A stretch of DNA of 64,000 bases from positions 23,469,637 through 23,533,636 of the forward strand of contig NC_086352.1 in assembly GCF_036324505.1 (NCBI RefSeq), written 5' to 3'. A program made the position numbers and the translations under genes. This document shows, piece after piece, positions 1 to 16,530 of the stretch (positions are counted from its first letter, which is position 1; every line of letters starts with the position of its first letter). Source of the DNA: Eleginops maclovinus (taxonomy: Eukaryota; Chordata; Actinopteri; Perciformes; Eleginopidae). The notes under the pieces were generated by a model, which had not been told where the DNA came from, ran no database searches, and worked only from the letters and a program-made list of their open reading frames with translations.

Positions 1-3000
1 GCCACACCTATTGTTTTGAGTACTTCTTATTATCTTTGCTTTTTTGTTTAATATTATCATGTATGATAATTGCAACTCTTTTCTTTTACTCTGAACTGAG
101 AGGGCAAGGTAAATTATTCTTTGGTGAAACTGCAAAATCTAGATCCACTGGTTCCATTTTAAAGGATATATGGCATTTCATAAGCTCAGCCTTTCTGTTT
201 CTTATGTCAAATATTAACCTGGAAAATAAGTATTAACTACAGATGTCCAATAAATGTAATTGATTGAAAAGTACAATGATTTACTTGGCACAACATGGTG
301 AGACACGTGCCAAAACACAGCACTTCAATATTTTTACCTCCCAACCACACAAAACTGAAATATTAAGTCTTGATTTGAGTTTTATTAATGAATATCATGC
401 ATTGTTTAAACACATTTACAGATAAACCATCATAAACCAGCTGACACATCCACAGCAGACTGGAGCTTCAAGAGCTTTTTAACCGTATATGCTCATTGAA
501 AATAGTCCCATATTAACCTGTAATCACAAAATATGTACTCTAAACACCTTTAGTACATTGAACTTGTATTGCTTTTTTAACTCTTTAAGGAGAAAAAAAG
601 GCTAAATGCACTGCAACAAACTGAATATGTTTTTGACTGATCAAAATTCCTGTTCGACTACCAATGTGCAGCAGCAGAAACAGCAGTAAAGTGATTACAA
701 TTTAAGCATCTAATATGGGTCACAAAGTGTCTTGTTGTGTCTGCACCAGGGCCGTGTCTATCTTTTTGGGGGCACTATCCGACCACGTAGTCTGCATATA
801 GAAAGAATCGGCCCTGGCGTGCTCTGTGGTCAGCCCTGTTGCCCTCGGCGTAAACACAGACAGAGTGAGTGAGAGCACCACAGTAGTTGAAAGGCTGTCT
901 TCACATCAGCCCCACAGTGTTAACAGTGTTAACCCTGCACAGCTCACAGCCATGGCAGCTTTAAGAAGGTCACTTTTTCAAAAACAAGCCCATCCCTAAT
1001 CGTTACAAAGGGTTTTATTGCACCCACGGCTGGTTTTATGAGCTCCTCTTAGACTGTAGTAAAAGCAGTAAATATAGCAACAAGTTGTAGGCTGAGAAGG
1101 AGTTGTGGTGAAGGGAAAGGATGATTTGATTAACTGAATGCGCCCTGTCCTTGTTTTGCTTGGTTGGGTACCAGAAGAAAACAGGAGGAAGTATGTTAAA
1201 TGATGCATTGCAAAGCTGTGACCCATAAGAGCGAGACAAAAAAACTGTTTTCCGACAAGCGGCCACAGAGTCGCAGTCACCTCTGCCGCCAGCTTGGTTT
1301 AGTGGTCGCACGGCCGTGTCCTGTCTGACCTGTGTGAGGAGGAGATGATAATCCAAACCTTAACTGTATGGAGTTAGAGGTCTGAAAGCAGGATTTATGG
1401 TGTTGTTTATACGGTCTATTTAAGTCAACCACTGCAGACTGTTGCTTCCTCTGCTTTTTGGATGCACTCTGGAGAGGTGTGTAGGGGGCGAGGGAGCAAG
1501 AGACGGGTGCAGCACAGACACACCTACACCCATGCAGACAAAAAGACAGTCAGACACACACACGTGCTCACGTACGCAAACAAGATCAAGTAAGAGCCAA
1601 TACTGCAACTGTAGTGCCAGTGTGGAGGTCTGTGCGGTTTAGAAAACTGCAGGGTTCATTGTTGTCCCAAGGCACTGCGGCTGTCAGAAGACAGATATCT
1701 TCTATCAACACTATACCATTTGCCAAGTACTGTATCTATGGACACTGCATTTACAGTAGTTTCTGCAAGCAATGACCTGCTTTACTATATAAAAAATCTA
1801 ACGTTTTAGCTCATTATTTTTAGCTTTCACTTCTTGGTATAACAAGAGTGGAGGGCAGTAATGCAGCCATGGTTATTTTTAATGTCAGCAAAAGTCATAG
1901 TTATGTAACACCTTGTCCTTCACATACAAGTTTAAACTGACCAGCTCGCGCACATTGTGAAGTAACACATGTATGAAAATTAGCTAGCTACCTATTGAGG
2001 AAATTACCACTATCCAAAAATGGAATGGAAGTTAAGTACATTATGAGTTACTGTTCAAACTGACAGAGTCAAACTACCTGACTTAAAAAGATTAATCCAA
2101 CATAAACAAATGCAAGAAATGGAATAAAGTGTTTTAGTGTTTGTCCTGCTCTAAACTAAACTACACTGCCAGATGTCCCAATCACTATTTTTCCTCTCTC
2201 TCCTTTATTGATTTGAATGTCCTAGTTGTCTGAACTACTCAAAATCAATGCATAGAACAACCCATGACCTGAAGTCAAATCTAACTTAAGCTTGAATGGT
2301 GGCAAGCTACACATACTCTGGAGTTTGATTATTGTATATATTGTTTACTTTGTGCTTGTGTTTTAGAGCTCATGAATTAGTTTGAAGCCTCTCGTTAGGA
2401 GCTGCATGTTCATGCCAGAACATATATGCCTGTTTGGACATAGAGCAGGAATGTTGTAATGTACCAGCAAACACATGTATGAAGTAAATACTGAGGAGCC
2501 ATTTGAGGGAATAGAAATCCATAAATATAACATTATAACCTCAATTATTAACAGTCGTTAAATAACGGAAGTGCGTAAAAAAAATAAGCTTTTATGACAG
2601 ATGTTGGCTGTCTGTCTGTGTCTGTGCTGTTGCTGCTGAGATGTGTCAACACCCATGCCATCTGTCTGGAACTATAGAAACCCATAAGCGCTGCTTTGTT
2701 CTGGGTGAATAATACAACACATGCTGTCTTGGTCAGACCTCCATTTGCCCTGCATGCAGCATAATATCAACATTTGAGGATTGTTTTATTCCAGAAAGAC
2801 ACAGCAGTGGAAAAACAGTGACTGGGTTAGGTGACTAATATGTAGTTTGTTTTCCCAGCAGGTTGGTTTGGTGACGAGTGTTTCTTAAACAAAGATGAAA
2901 AAAAATCATGATGAAAATCATAACTATAAAAGGGTTACACACAACAGCAACGTCCAACTTCATACAACTTAGACCTACTTTCATTCAGGTTTATAGTAAA

Positions 3001-3905
3001 ATTATATAATATGTGCTTTTACAATAGTGAAGAAAGGCCATGCAGATTTAATTTTCCCCTACCTCAGAGGCCTGACTCTTTGGATGCGTAATTTAGATTT
3101 AATCAGGTGTATTTTTTTCAATTACATAGAAAACAAATGCGGAATTGAAACATTAGCTTAATATAAAAGGCATGGGCTAAATTCAATATCATTGCATGGC
3201 AATATTGCACTAGCTGCTAAAGATTCTTGTTATTTCATCTTAATTAGCTTTTTCTACTTAAAAACGAAAGTGTCTTTAGTTTACAGTATTAAACAGCATA
3301 ATGCAGAAAAACAAAGTGTGCCTGCAATAGAAAAACCCTGAGCAATTTGAAACAATGGTTTTGCTTATTTATTGCAACTCCAGAGAAGAATCTTTTAATA
3401 TTATTTTCTTGGAATATGGAGAGGAAAAAAATCAACTTGCTCCAATATGCATTTTTAGAGTATGAAAAAAAAGTCACAACATGCATTATATACTGCATTT
3501 GCCTAGCACTTTGGTCCAATATAATCCTGCAATTAAATAAAACCCAAGTAAAGGGACCTTTGATGTAGTTCATCTGGAAGGAAACATTTCCAGGGAAAGT
3601 GCGTCTGAATTTAGATAAGGGCTGTTTTTTTTTGTGAAGTCACAAGGTCAACCTTGTGACTTCACTTATCACTCACACCGACTGTTGCCTGAGAGAAAGA
3701 TAGTGAATGCAGTCTGCTCACAGCGTTTCACTTCATTCACTGTGCTAAAAATTGGGACCATTTGGTTCAATTTAGATCATAAACCCACCATTTACACACA
3801 TGGGCTTCTCACACTTTTCACAAGTACTCAGTTACATTTTGTCTGGATTCCACATTGTACTACCTTTGTATTAGAGCCGTTCATTTCCCTTTAAATAATT
3901 CAGAG
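1..3905. other. intergenic region without a recognisable gene
   Basis: AT-rich sequence. The open frames here are short, lack splice context and match no family I know. The only structure I see is a perfect hairpin at 3634-3665, listed separately. Distal exons of a neighbouring gene cannot be excluded without transcript data. Confidence 0.6.
3634..3665. repeat. perfect 15-bp inverted repeat with 2-nt spacer
   Basis: The left arm GTGAAGTCACAAGGT (3634-3648) is followed by CA and then its exact reverse complement (3651-3665). A T-run precedes it. It lies about 270 bp beyond the predicted nmrk2 poly(A) signal. It could be the remnant of a palindromic MITE or a cruciform-forming site. No function is visible. 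Confidence 0.85.
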
Positions 3906-3930
3906 AAGCACAAAATTGAAAGGAGGATCA

Positions 3931-3936
3931 TTTATT
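3931..3936 (-). terminator. nmrk2: poly(A) signal AATAAA, candidate for nmrk2
   Basis: TTTATT on the + strand reads AATAAA on the minus strand. It lies about 320 bp past the nmrk2 stop codon at 4256, a plausible 3' UTR length. Confidence 0.5.
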
Positions 3937-4255
3937 GACATAAGTGCAATCATCCTCTGAACATACCCATAGGCTTGTGGGAGTAAATGTTGTAACAAAG
4001 CAATAAATATGGTTGATATAAAAACATGCCAGCATTTGGTGCCATCAGTTAAACATCTACAAAACAATCGTAGCAGTCAGCTAAATGAGCTGCCAGGTTG
4101 AAACTTAAGGCAAGGCGGTGTTCTGCTTGCAGGCTGAGTAAATGCTCCCTTTAGCCGAATGTAAGACCTGTAATACAGAAAGACAATTAGAAACTCACAT
4201 TTGGATGGAGGTATTTTGGAACAGGAGCCAAGGATGCTTTGTTTACCTTTGTTAG

Positions 4256-6497
4256 TTAAAAAGAGTTCTGGATATTGTTCAGGATGTCTCCATAGACAAA
4301 GTTGAACAATTGTTCCTTTGACTTGGTTCCATCTAGCTGCACTGTAATAACAACCAAGCAATAATGAATAGGAGAAATGTTAATCTTTAAATGTCAAAAA
4401 TAAGCAAAAATGCACACTTACAGACATCAACATCTGATGACTCCATGATGTTCTTGTGTTTCAAATACATGGGCCAGACGTGGCCCTCGAACAGGCCGGG
4501 GGGGTCTGGCACCGCGTAGTTCCTAGAGCTGCAGAGACAACACCAATTACACAAAAGTAACTTAAAAAAACAGTGCTAGACTATAAACACCAGTTAAGCA
4601 CAGTGTCTGAACACTAAAGCACTTACCACCTCCTCTTTTTGCATTCTTCATGTGGGATGGAAATAAAGAATCGTTGGTTCAGCACGTCGATCAAAGGTCT
4701 GCAAGGCAACAGACAAAATTATCATAAAGACTGACAGTTCCAATTGTTTTCTTTTAACAGTGAGAAATAAAACCATCTGTTCTTACCTGTAGGTGTAAAG
4801 CAGAAAGCCTTCCACAATGAGGATGTGAGTCTCCTCCTCATCCTCTTTGTGGTCAGCCTTTGGGACGATCTCAGTATCCAGGGTGTTATTGACGCCATGA
4901 GACTTCTCAAACTTGATTGGGTTGTCCAGCCATGCATAGATCGTACTCATCATGGCGTCCATGTCCAGGGCAGTAATAACTGAAGTGCAAAGAAGCGCAT
5001 AGAAAAGTAAGAAATGTATTCAGTGCTAAAGGTTGTCGCATGCATATTACATATAAAACATTTAAGCATGTGCAGCCATGCGACACAAACAAACACAAAC
5101 ACACTCAAATTCTTTCATTAAAGAGCCCGGGCTTACCATCATACTGCTTAAAGCCATCTTCACCAACTTCAATCTGATCTTGGGGCTGAAACATACATTG
5201 ATAAGATGTACCCAGGTACATACCACTAGAGCTACCACTGCTGTATGGAAGGCTCTGATAGTGTTTTACTTATGAATTTAAACTATATCTAGAAACACAG
5301 GCACCAAAGTGTTAACACCCCACCAACTTGTGCTAATCAGAGCCCTCCCCCTTGGTTAACTGTATACAATATTCAAAGAGAGATGCGTGTATGCGGCTCA
5401 CCTTGAAGAAGTCATCCTGGTGTACCACACAACAGTTGGGCAGGGTTTTGATCAGTCGGTTGGTGAGGGTGGTTTTCCCTCCGTTGGTAACGCTGAAGCA
5501 AACAAAGTAATACATTAAATGTTGGACAATGCAATACACTGTACATATAAATGTACAGATTAATAATTTGACTAACGTGAAATATATTGCACCCAGCCTC
5601 TAAAGAAGTACTTTAAGAAGGAGGAAAATCTGCGTTTTCTATTAAAGAACTTGATTTTCATTACTTATTATACTTTATTCAGAAAGACATATATCACAGA
5701 TGGTAAAAAGAAATAAAGCTGTGTACAACCTCTTAAATGCATGACACAAACCACTGAAATTCTCTTTATTTTAATATTAATATTCTAACTCAGAATTGTT
5801 CATGTTTCAAGAATTATTTTCTCTTTAGTACTACAACAATATCGTTTTTGACTATTATGAAACATCAATGTCATTGTGACGGTATTCACCATTATTGAGA
5901 TCAGATATTATGTAAATAAACATGTTATTACCCATTAAAATAGACTTGCACTTATTTCATGAACAAAACAAAACAGTTTAACCTTAAATAGCCACCGTCA
6001 GTTTTCAATGATAAGACATATTTTCTACTTTTGTATAAATAGTATTGCTTTAATTGATGTTGTTTGTATTAGTTTGCTTTAAAAAAGGTGTACACGTTTG
6101 AATGAAAAGTGTTAAAACAAATTAATTGTACACGATGTACACATTTTATGAATTACTCGAGGCATTGACAACTACTTCATGGCATAATAGGTTGGGTCAC
6201 CTGTGCATTATGGCGGGTTTACTTATTGTATTACATGCTAGTAAACGTTAGCTTTGTTTATTTACTATCACCAGGATTAACCCCTCTACAAAACTATGAA
6301 ATCATTACCAATATATTTGGTTTTTTGAACAGCAATACAACAAAGAAGGAAGCTACACTATAGCGGATGTCATGACCGCCCTATCCTCCACGTGTGCCTT
6401 GTAAGGCCTAGCAGCTTTGGTTAGCCATCTAGTTTAGCATAGCCTCCGTTCATACATCCGTAGGAACTCACCCGCCGATGCCGATGATGTACTTCAT
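4256..6497 (-). CDS. nmrk2: nicotinamide riboside kinase 2 (seven coding exons)
   Basis: Phosphorylates nicotinamide riboside to NMN using ATP, a salvage route to NAD+. Exons in transcription order: 6497-6472, 5492-5402, 5185-5137, 4979-4787, 4698-4627, 4528-4422, 4341-4256. All junctions are GT-AG and the phases join to 624 bp, giving 207 aa. The start is MKYIIGIGG. The P-loop [10 protein letters not shown] has Lys15 and Thr16. HQDDFFK (Asp35/36) and QYD (Asp55) match the catalytic and substrate-binding aspartates of the NRK family. The stretch [14 protein letters not shown] and the motif [20 protein letters not shown] fit NMRK2 rather than NMRK1. The protein ends soon after [10 protein letters not shown], so it lacks the long tail of human NMRK2 (230 aa). 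Family assignment is firm; paralogue 2 is likely. Confidence 0.93.
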
Positions 6498-6800
6498 GGT
6501 TTTTGGATGGTCAAAGCTTGTAGACAGAAGGGTTCAAAACGTCAATAAACCGATTGAGGATCGCAGTGATCGGACGGGAAGAAAGCTTAAAAAAGAGAAG
6601 GTTACAACAGGAAACGTCAACTACTTAATTCCTCCATGGCACTTGAGTTAAGTGAGTTAGAGCGGGGACAAGGTGTTGTCACTCGGACGCGGTCTTCCAC
6701 CGAGAGAGGGCCGTCAGTCCACTGCTGCTGCTACACATACTGAGGAGAGGCAACCTGATTGGCTATTTAAACACTTCCCCAATGCCCACAAAACCAGCTC
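6498..6800 (-). promoter_or_regulatory. nmrk2: probable nmrk2 5' UTR and promoter
   Basis: This is the sequence directly upstream of the nmrk2 ATG and is less AT-rich than its surroundings. On the minus strand it has a CCAAT box (AGCCAATCAG, about 6756-6765) and a TTAAATA stretch beside it. The start site is not determined. Confidence 0.35.
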
Positions 6801-8723
6801 AAGCAAATCAGGAGCGAGTTTTACCGCAGCTCCATCCCACTTCCTCTATGCGCCCACCACTTCTGCTACACCTTCTAGGCTACTATGATGTCACCTTCAT
6901 GTTTAATTGAAGAAAAGAAAAACAAAGTAAAAACAAAAAATAAGAGAACAAGAGACACATAGAGAGAAAGTATGGTTGTGTATCTGCCCTGTGATCTGAG
7001 TTCAATTCATTTTTTTGATGTTATACTATATCATGCTTCCAATTAACTATTTTATAGGCAGACTTCATCTGTTGCGTTTACCTTGCAACACATGTGTTTA
7101 GTAAAAAGGATGCATTTCTGTTTCAGCCATCCAATATCCAATATTTTCAACGTTATTCAGTTAACTGTTAATTGACAGCAAATGTATATTTCAGTATCTA
7201 CATACCTCTGTTTAAACAATACAATATACAATAATTCACCTTTTTTCCACTGCACCTCAGAAGGAAATGTGGTTCCTAAATGACCCCTGTTGTAAATTAG
7301 CAACATTTTGAATGTAAAACATACATTAAGTTTAAAAAGATTATAGGAAACTATGTATATTCAAGTTTAATCACCAATATGGTATAGATTTACAAGTTAG
7401 AATAAAGCTTCACATGAACCAAACTACATTACATTCCTAGTACTTTTAAACGATGTTGGTGCCACCTATACTTGAAAAGCCTAAAAAATAAATGTGTGCT
7501 CTCAAGAAATAAACAACAGCAAAGACTAACACATGATACATTTAAACATAAACAGATAAAAAAACCTAAAAGTTAGTTATTTGAAGCTTATTGTTGGCAG
7601 TTCTTAAATTATATAACCCATAGGAGGACAGGGCCTCTGGGAACTTAACAGACCCATGTTAATTATAGGGCAACTTTGCATTGTCAGCATGGTGCCAATG
7701 ACCTGTCAGTGTTTCCCCCACTTATTATTTTCCATGTTAGCCCTACAGTAGGTGCGTTCAGCAGTGTTATCAGCTACTACCCTTAAATACAATACACACA
7801 TAATATAGCTACAAGATAAAGCTGCCAGTAGGCTTCTGGCAAAAGAAACAGTTTATATTAGTGTCTGAATCAGAGAAATACAAATTAAAGGATTATTGCT
7901 GTGGTGTGTATTTCACCAGCATGCAGCTAACCTCTGTCTGATTTGTTGAGAATCATTCCTGACCAAGTGCACAACACAGTTCCCTGAGGTCGTACTAAAA
8001 TATTACTTGTGTTGGGGTTTACACCCTCGAGAACCTCAGCTATGAAGAGTAAGTCGCCAAGTGAAGTGGAATTCAGTGTCATTTTGTAGGATTTCTATTC
8101 ATAGTTTGACACAACTTCATTCTGCCATTTTGTAGAAGATCTTCTTGGTTTACAACAATTTGTAGAACAAAAGCTCAGAAATTTAAAGTGATGTAATATG
8201 TGGTGGGGGTCAACCTGAGATAATTAAACTAAAAGTATATTGTTAAAAATAGACAAAGCTTGAGCTGGGGTCCATATGCCAGATGAGCATTTTCCACCTA
8301 ACTCATTATCCTCATTTAGCTTCATCGATAACACGTTCACTTTTAAAATGTGGCTGGGAGGTTCTTGGAAACACAACAAGCATAATCACGTTTTTCATGC
8401 TATACTTCGGCAAGGAAGACCTTTTCTAGGAATCCTCATTTTTGTATTGTCTGTTTTATGCTTTCAACTCTTTTACCTCACATCCTAACACAAAATTTCA
8501 GTTACAGCATGCATCAAATTAGATGTGTCCTTTGAGTTTGAACAAAGCACTTTCAGATAGCACATTAGCAGCTTAACCATGTCTGATTCTACCAATAACT
8601 GAATAAATGAATACCAAAAGACGGTTTTGGACTGCCTATAGCCGCAGCAGTGTCTTAATCAGTGGTGTGAGAGAATCTTGTATCAATAAAAATAGGCAGT
8701 ATTTGTTGATGAATCACATGCAC

Positions 8724-9390
8724 TAACCAGTGATGATAGAGACACTGAGATCCTTTACTTAGGTGTGCTGAACAAACACCAAGTAAAATGTAACAAAACT
8801 TAAGTGTATATACTTCTATATCTTCAAAATCAAATTAAGTATAAGGACTCATTATAATGTGGAATGGCTTTTCTGTCAGTGTTATAATACATTGTTATTA
8901 TTGGATATTCTACAACTATTATTACTATTATTATTATTATTATTATGAATAGTAGTAGGAGTAGTCGTATTATGACTGGTGCATTACAGTGGACGCAGTA
9001 TGTAATTGTTGTAATTGAACAAGAATGAGTTAATAATAATTACTTTATAGACTGCTGTTTTTTTTATCACATTTTTATATCCCAGTAATGTGATTTGTAA
9101 GGAAAATGTAAATCTGTAAAGTAATATGAAACTGTAGCTGACATGAATTAAGTGCATCAACAGAAATCAAGTGGAGTATAGAAGTATTAGTAAAAACGAC
9201 ATAAGATAGCAGGTAGCATAAAATAGAAATACAAGGTTCAGTGACTGACAAGAAAAAATAATAATTTCACTAAACAATGTAAAAACTCAAATTATATTGT
9301 TATTGATGTAATAAATAAAACACAGAACAACGTTATGTCATGCAAGATGGAGCTAAAAGTACTTTGACTTTTGAAACTACAGTACTATTT
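8724..9390 (-). repeat. degenerate copy of a common teleost DNA repeat
   Basis: Phrases such as GAGATCCTTTACTTAGG near 8750 and GGTAGCATAAAATAGAAATAC near 9213 are reverse complements of phrases in the better copy at about 50336-50830 (ACTTAAGTACAA..TCTGAGTA and AGTATTTCCATTTAATGCTAC). The copy is diverged and its ends are approximate. It is interrupted by the ATT tract. Confidence 0.5.
8918..8946. repeat. (ATT)n microsatellite
   Basis: An imperfect ATT trinucleotide tract of about 29 bp inside the degenerate repeat. Confidence 0.85.
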
Positions 9391-10232
9391 TTTATTTGGC
9401 ACTTTTCATTTTCCATGAAACTTACTTTCTGTGGTGCTTTGCCGTGAGTTGAATAAATGTCTCAATTAGTGTTTCACGCACTTTCAGTCATGGGTTTGGA
9501 GGTCAGAGCATAAATCAACTTCCTTTTAATAACTTTCAGTTGTTACAGTCCTATACATGAGTATTATTTCCTACAAAATCAATATTGCATTAACCTTTAA
9601 CTTCTGCTAAAGCAGTAAGTATGATCATTTTTATAGCTTAATGACCAGAACACATGAATTGAGATTCACACTGAGACTAAATTTAAAGTCAGCCGTGACC
9701 AATCATTTGTCTATGTGTTTCCTGACAAGAAGGCCTGAGTTACCTGAGACGCTAAAACAGCAGCACGACAAATATCACGCTGTCCCTCACATGAATTTTT
9801 CATAAACCTGAGAGATACTGAGGAGTACGTGAACACACTTCTGTCAGTGTACACTGTGTTCTTCTATGCTTTTCCTCTCTCCTCCCCCTCACTGTTTGGC
9901 CACCCATTTCACCTCTGATTTCAAGCAGTCACATTTTTGTAATCCTGCTTTCTTCACATTTAATCTGATTTGTGTTTTTATAAATGCTACATTTTCTGCA
10001 TGACTGCAGTTTATTCACAGATACCGGTAATTCATGACAATCTTTGAAATCCAATGATCCAATCTGGCCATGTGATACTGTTGGTGGATCATGACGCATG
10101 TGGTGATATACAACCTTAACTTTAATCAAAGATTGTGTATTTGTGATGTAACTGAGAGAGTTAATATTGTTTAATAGTTTTTGCACATTTTGTTCTGCTT
10201 CCATTGTTAACCCTAAAGCATACAAACATGTG

Positions 10233-10247
10233 ACTGCCATCTGCTGG
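10233..10247 (-). promoter_or_regulatory. CTCF-like motif
   Basis: The minus strand reads CCAGCAGATGGCAGT, which fits the core consensus CCASYAGRKGGCRSY at all 15 positions. Binding is inferred only. Confidence 0.35.
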
Positions 10248-10795
10248 CTGTGTATCGTAAGGCAATTGACACATTCTACAGAATCATATTACTGTTATCT
10301 CCAAATATATAAAACATACTCACAAACTTAAAGCATGTCTTTGTATTGTTATCAGACATTGCATCATTTTTCTTTCAATTTTTCATATTTCACACTGCAA
10401 AATGTGTCATGCTTAATACTAATGGCATGTGAGAATTCTAAACATGAACAATAGAAATAATGAGTATATTGCGGGAAAAATGTTCAAATGTAAATATACC
10501 TTGCTTTAAGGACTGTAACATACTACGAATGTTTGTAGTAACCTTTACCAACATTTGTTTTCTTGTAAGAAAATGATACTGTTGATGTTCACAGTATCGA
10601 GTGATCTTCTTTTGATAGTTTAAAGTTCTCTTTGGTTTATGTTCTGTTTCTTCTGTGAATATCATAGTCGTTTTATTCCCATCTGCTTCTTCCATTACTT
10701 TTGTTGTCATTGTACAGCACAAGAATTGCACAAGTGAGGGAGAGGAGGAAGACGTCCAGTAAGAGGAGTAACTCTTTTACCTTCAAACAAGCCTT

Positions 10796-10801
10796 TTTAT
10801 T
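10796..10801 (-). terminator. hapln3: poly(A) signal AATAAA, candidate for hapln3
   Basis: TTTATT on the + strand. It lies about 475 bp beyond the hapln3 stop codon at 11275. Confidence 0.5.
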
Positions 10802-11274
10802 GTCCCATGCATTAACAAAGGACAGCATGTGAGAGGAATGACAGTAAAGACATTACTCGGAAATAGCTCAAACCATGCATTGTAGGAAATTACTGCATTA
10901 CACGCAAGACAAAAAGGTGGTAATAATGTGTTATCTGTTCATGATCCTTGTTAAAGCGTATTAAACACTATACCAGCATATTCTACATTCAAACACAAAG
11001 CATTAGTACTCAAAGAGGAAATATTTAAGGTATGTTACATAAATATAAAGTAAAAATGTAATTGTATATAATATATTTTTCTTTAATCTTAAAAAAAAAA
11101 ATTCTGTTGTTTTCCCCCTCCTGTTAATCCTCATTGCACACTTAGGCCGTTATTGCTTGGTTTCCATAGTTTACACTGTTACAATGAACAAGCATGCTCA
11201 TAAGGATACACGTTTTCAAGAAACTTGTGCCAACTTTGCATTTTTGACCCCCTATTACAAAAGGGGGTCTTCAT

Positions 11275-14922
<3,648 letters not shown>

Positions 14923-15105
14923 CTGTGGGGACAGCATGGACAGACACATCCTGATATTAGTGGTCTCTGTGCAACCCTAGCAGAGAGGAATCTGGCTTGG
15001 CTTGTTAGTCCCATAAAGCACAGTGGAATAATTATGTTTGCATTGTTTTTCAATTTACACACAGCCTTCTGTTTTTGTATCCTTGGGTGCTTCTACAAGA
15101 GAGTG

Positions 15106-15120
15106 TCAGTAGAGGGCAGC
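15106..15120 (+). promoter_or_regulatory. CTCF-like motif
   Basis: TCAGTAGAGGGCAGC matches CCASYAGRKGGCRSY at 14 of 15 positions. It lies in the hapln3 intron upstream of the ATG exon. Binding is inferred only. Confidence 0.35.
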
Positions 15121-16139
15121 ACTACACCTTGTTAGTGAGCTCTGACTATTTTCTATGAAAATGTAATTTGGCGAATTCGACAACTTTTGTGCACTTTAAT
15201 AGTGAAAAGAATGCTTCTGCATTGTGGCACCACAATATACTGCATCCAATAACTGATTCATATGATATCAAAGTAAAAAATTAAATGATAGTTTTTTAGG
15301 TATTTTGAGAGGCTACACAAATGTCAGTAAAGTGCAGCTTTGAGTCATGTGACCAAGTGTATTCAAATCAATACAACATGATAAACTAAACAGATAGGAC
15401 ACTTCTGTTTGGGGGATTTGGTGTTCCCAGGTCAGATGTCATGGAAGGTAAAAGATTAGACTTTTGAATAACAAACTGCTGAAATCAAATGTCAAATGTC
15501 CATACTAATATCTTTATAATAAAGAAGGTGGACTAGAAAACCTAAATCTTAAAAGGGATGTCTCTCATTTGGCCTCTGTAGTAACAATACTCTGTGTGGA
15601 GTTGGAGTCACTTGGCCACATGATATATATATTTTTTTCTATTTTCAGAAAAGATAGTTATATAAACAGAAGCTGGATTCAAATCTAATAAAAATAGTAG
15701 TGAATGCTGAATTGATTTGGAGTTACCGGGCCACAAAGCTACTGAAAGTCAATACTTTTAAATTAAATAAGCTCATTTTATTAACAACTTTCATATAAAA
15801 TAGAAGGTGGACTAAAATCCAACATACAAAAACCTTTAAACACAACTCTCTCCAAAATGAACAAGCAAGTTGGGAATATTTCAAATAACGCTGGGTTTGT
15901 GTCATTAAAACGGGAATTGTTAATGTTTTCGGGTGTGAGCTCCTCTGACTGCAGTCTGTAACCGATAAAGAACACATCACCGGACAGCCACCTCACCGCC
16001 GTCATAATCGGTGTATTTAGTTGTAGGCTAAAGCTTGTTCGACAAATCAATCATCATGAGCCTAAAACGATTACGTAGCCTAACACAGGCTATTTGACAC
16101 ACAGTCACATCGTTTATTTTTTTATTTATCCTGACTTAC

Positions 16140-16530
16140 CGTAAAGAACCCAAGCACCTTGATATTTTGCTTGCGAGGTGTCAATCCTTGTCGAAAGGAA
16201 AGCTTTGATGCTGTGGAACAAAAGTCAGAAGACTGCTGGGAACAAGTGAGTTTCTCAAAGATGTCGCAGAAAGTCTGATGTGCAAAATGGGTTTGTGGTC
16301 AAAGAACAAAGGGCATAAATTAGCCTTCTTCTAGTTTGTGTCGAATAAAAATAATGTGTAGGTTTAGTCAATGAATGATAAGAGTATTCTAACTGTGACG
16401 TAGCAGTAGTGCTGCTCTGTCGCTGTCAGGCTGTAGGACTGGAAACTTACCTGTGTGCGTTTTTCCAACCTGTGAATGAGGGAGGACAACTCCTCCTTCA
16501 TCAGTGTTTAAAATGTATAGTTTTAGACTA
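16140..16530 (-). other. hapln3: probable hapln3 non-coding 5' exons
   Basis: The segment 16210-16140 is bounded by a good acceptor (TTTTGTTCCACAG) and a good donor (GTAAGTC). A further donor (ACACAG|GTAAGT) ends a likely first exon at 16451. The coding exon itself begins right after CCCCACAG at 14922, so a spliced 5' UTR is expected. The transcription start is unknown; the upper limit is a guess. Confidence 0.5.

Larger units (their letters stand above)
6890..10790. other. intergenic region between nmrk2 and hapln3
   Basis: No gene is supported. It holds a degenerate teleost repeat (about 8724-9390), an ATT microsatellite and a CTCF-like motif at 10233-10247. The two longer minus-strand frames (9929-10240 and 10438-10731) resemble no family and lack splice context. 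ACAN, the tetrapod neighbour of HAPLN3, is not here. Confidence 0.6.

Noticed and set aside
996..1642. Several overlapping short frames on both strands
   Set aside because: They overlap each other in different frames, have no domain and no good splice sites.
9929..10731. Two minus frames of about 100 codons
   Set aside because: Low-complexity AT-rich translations with no recognisable motif.
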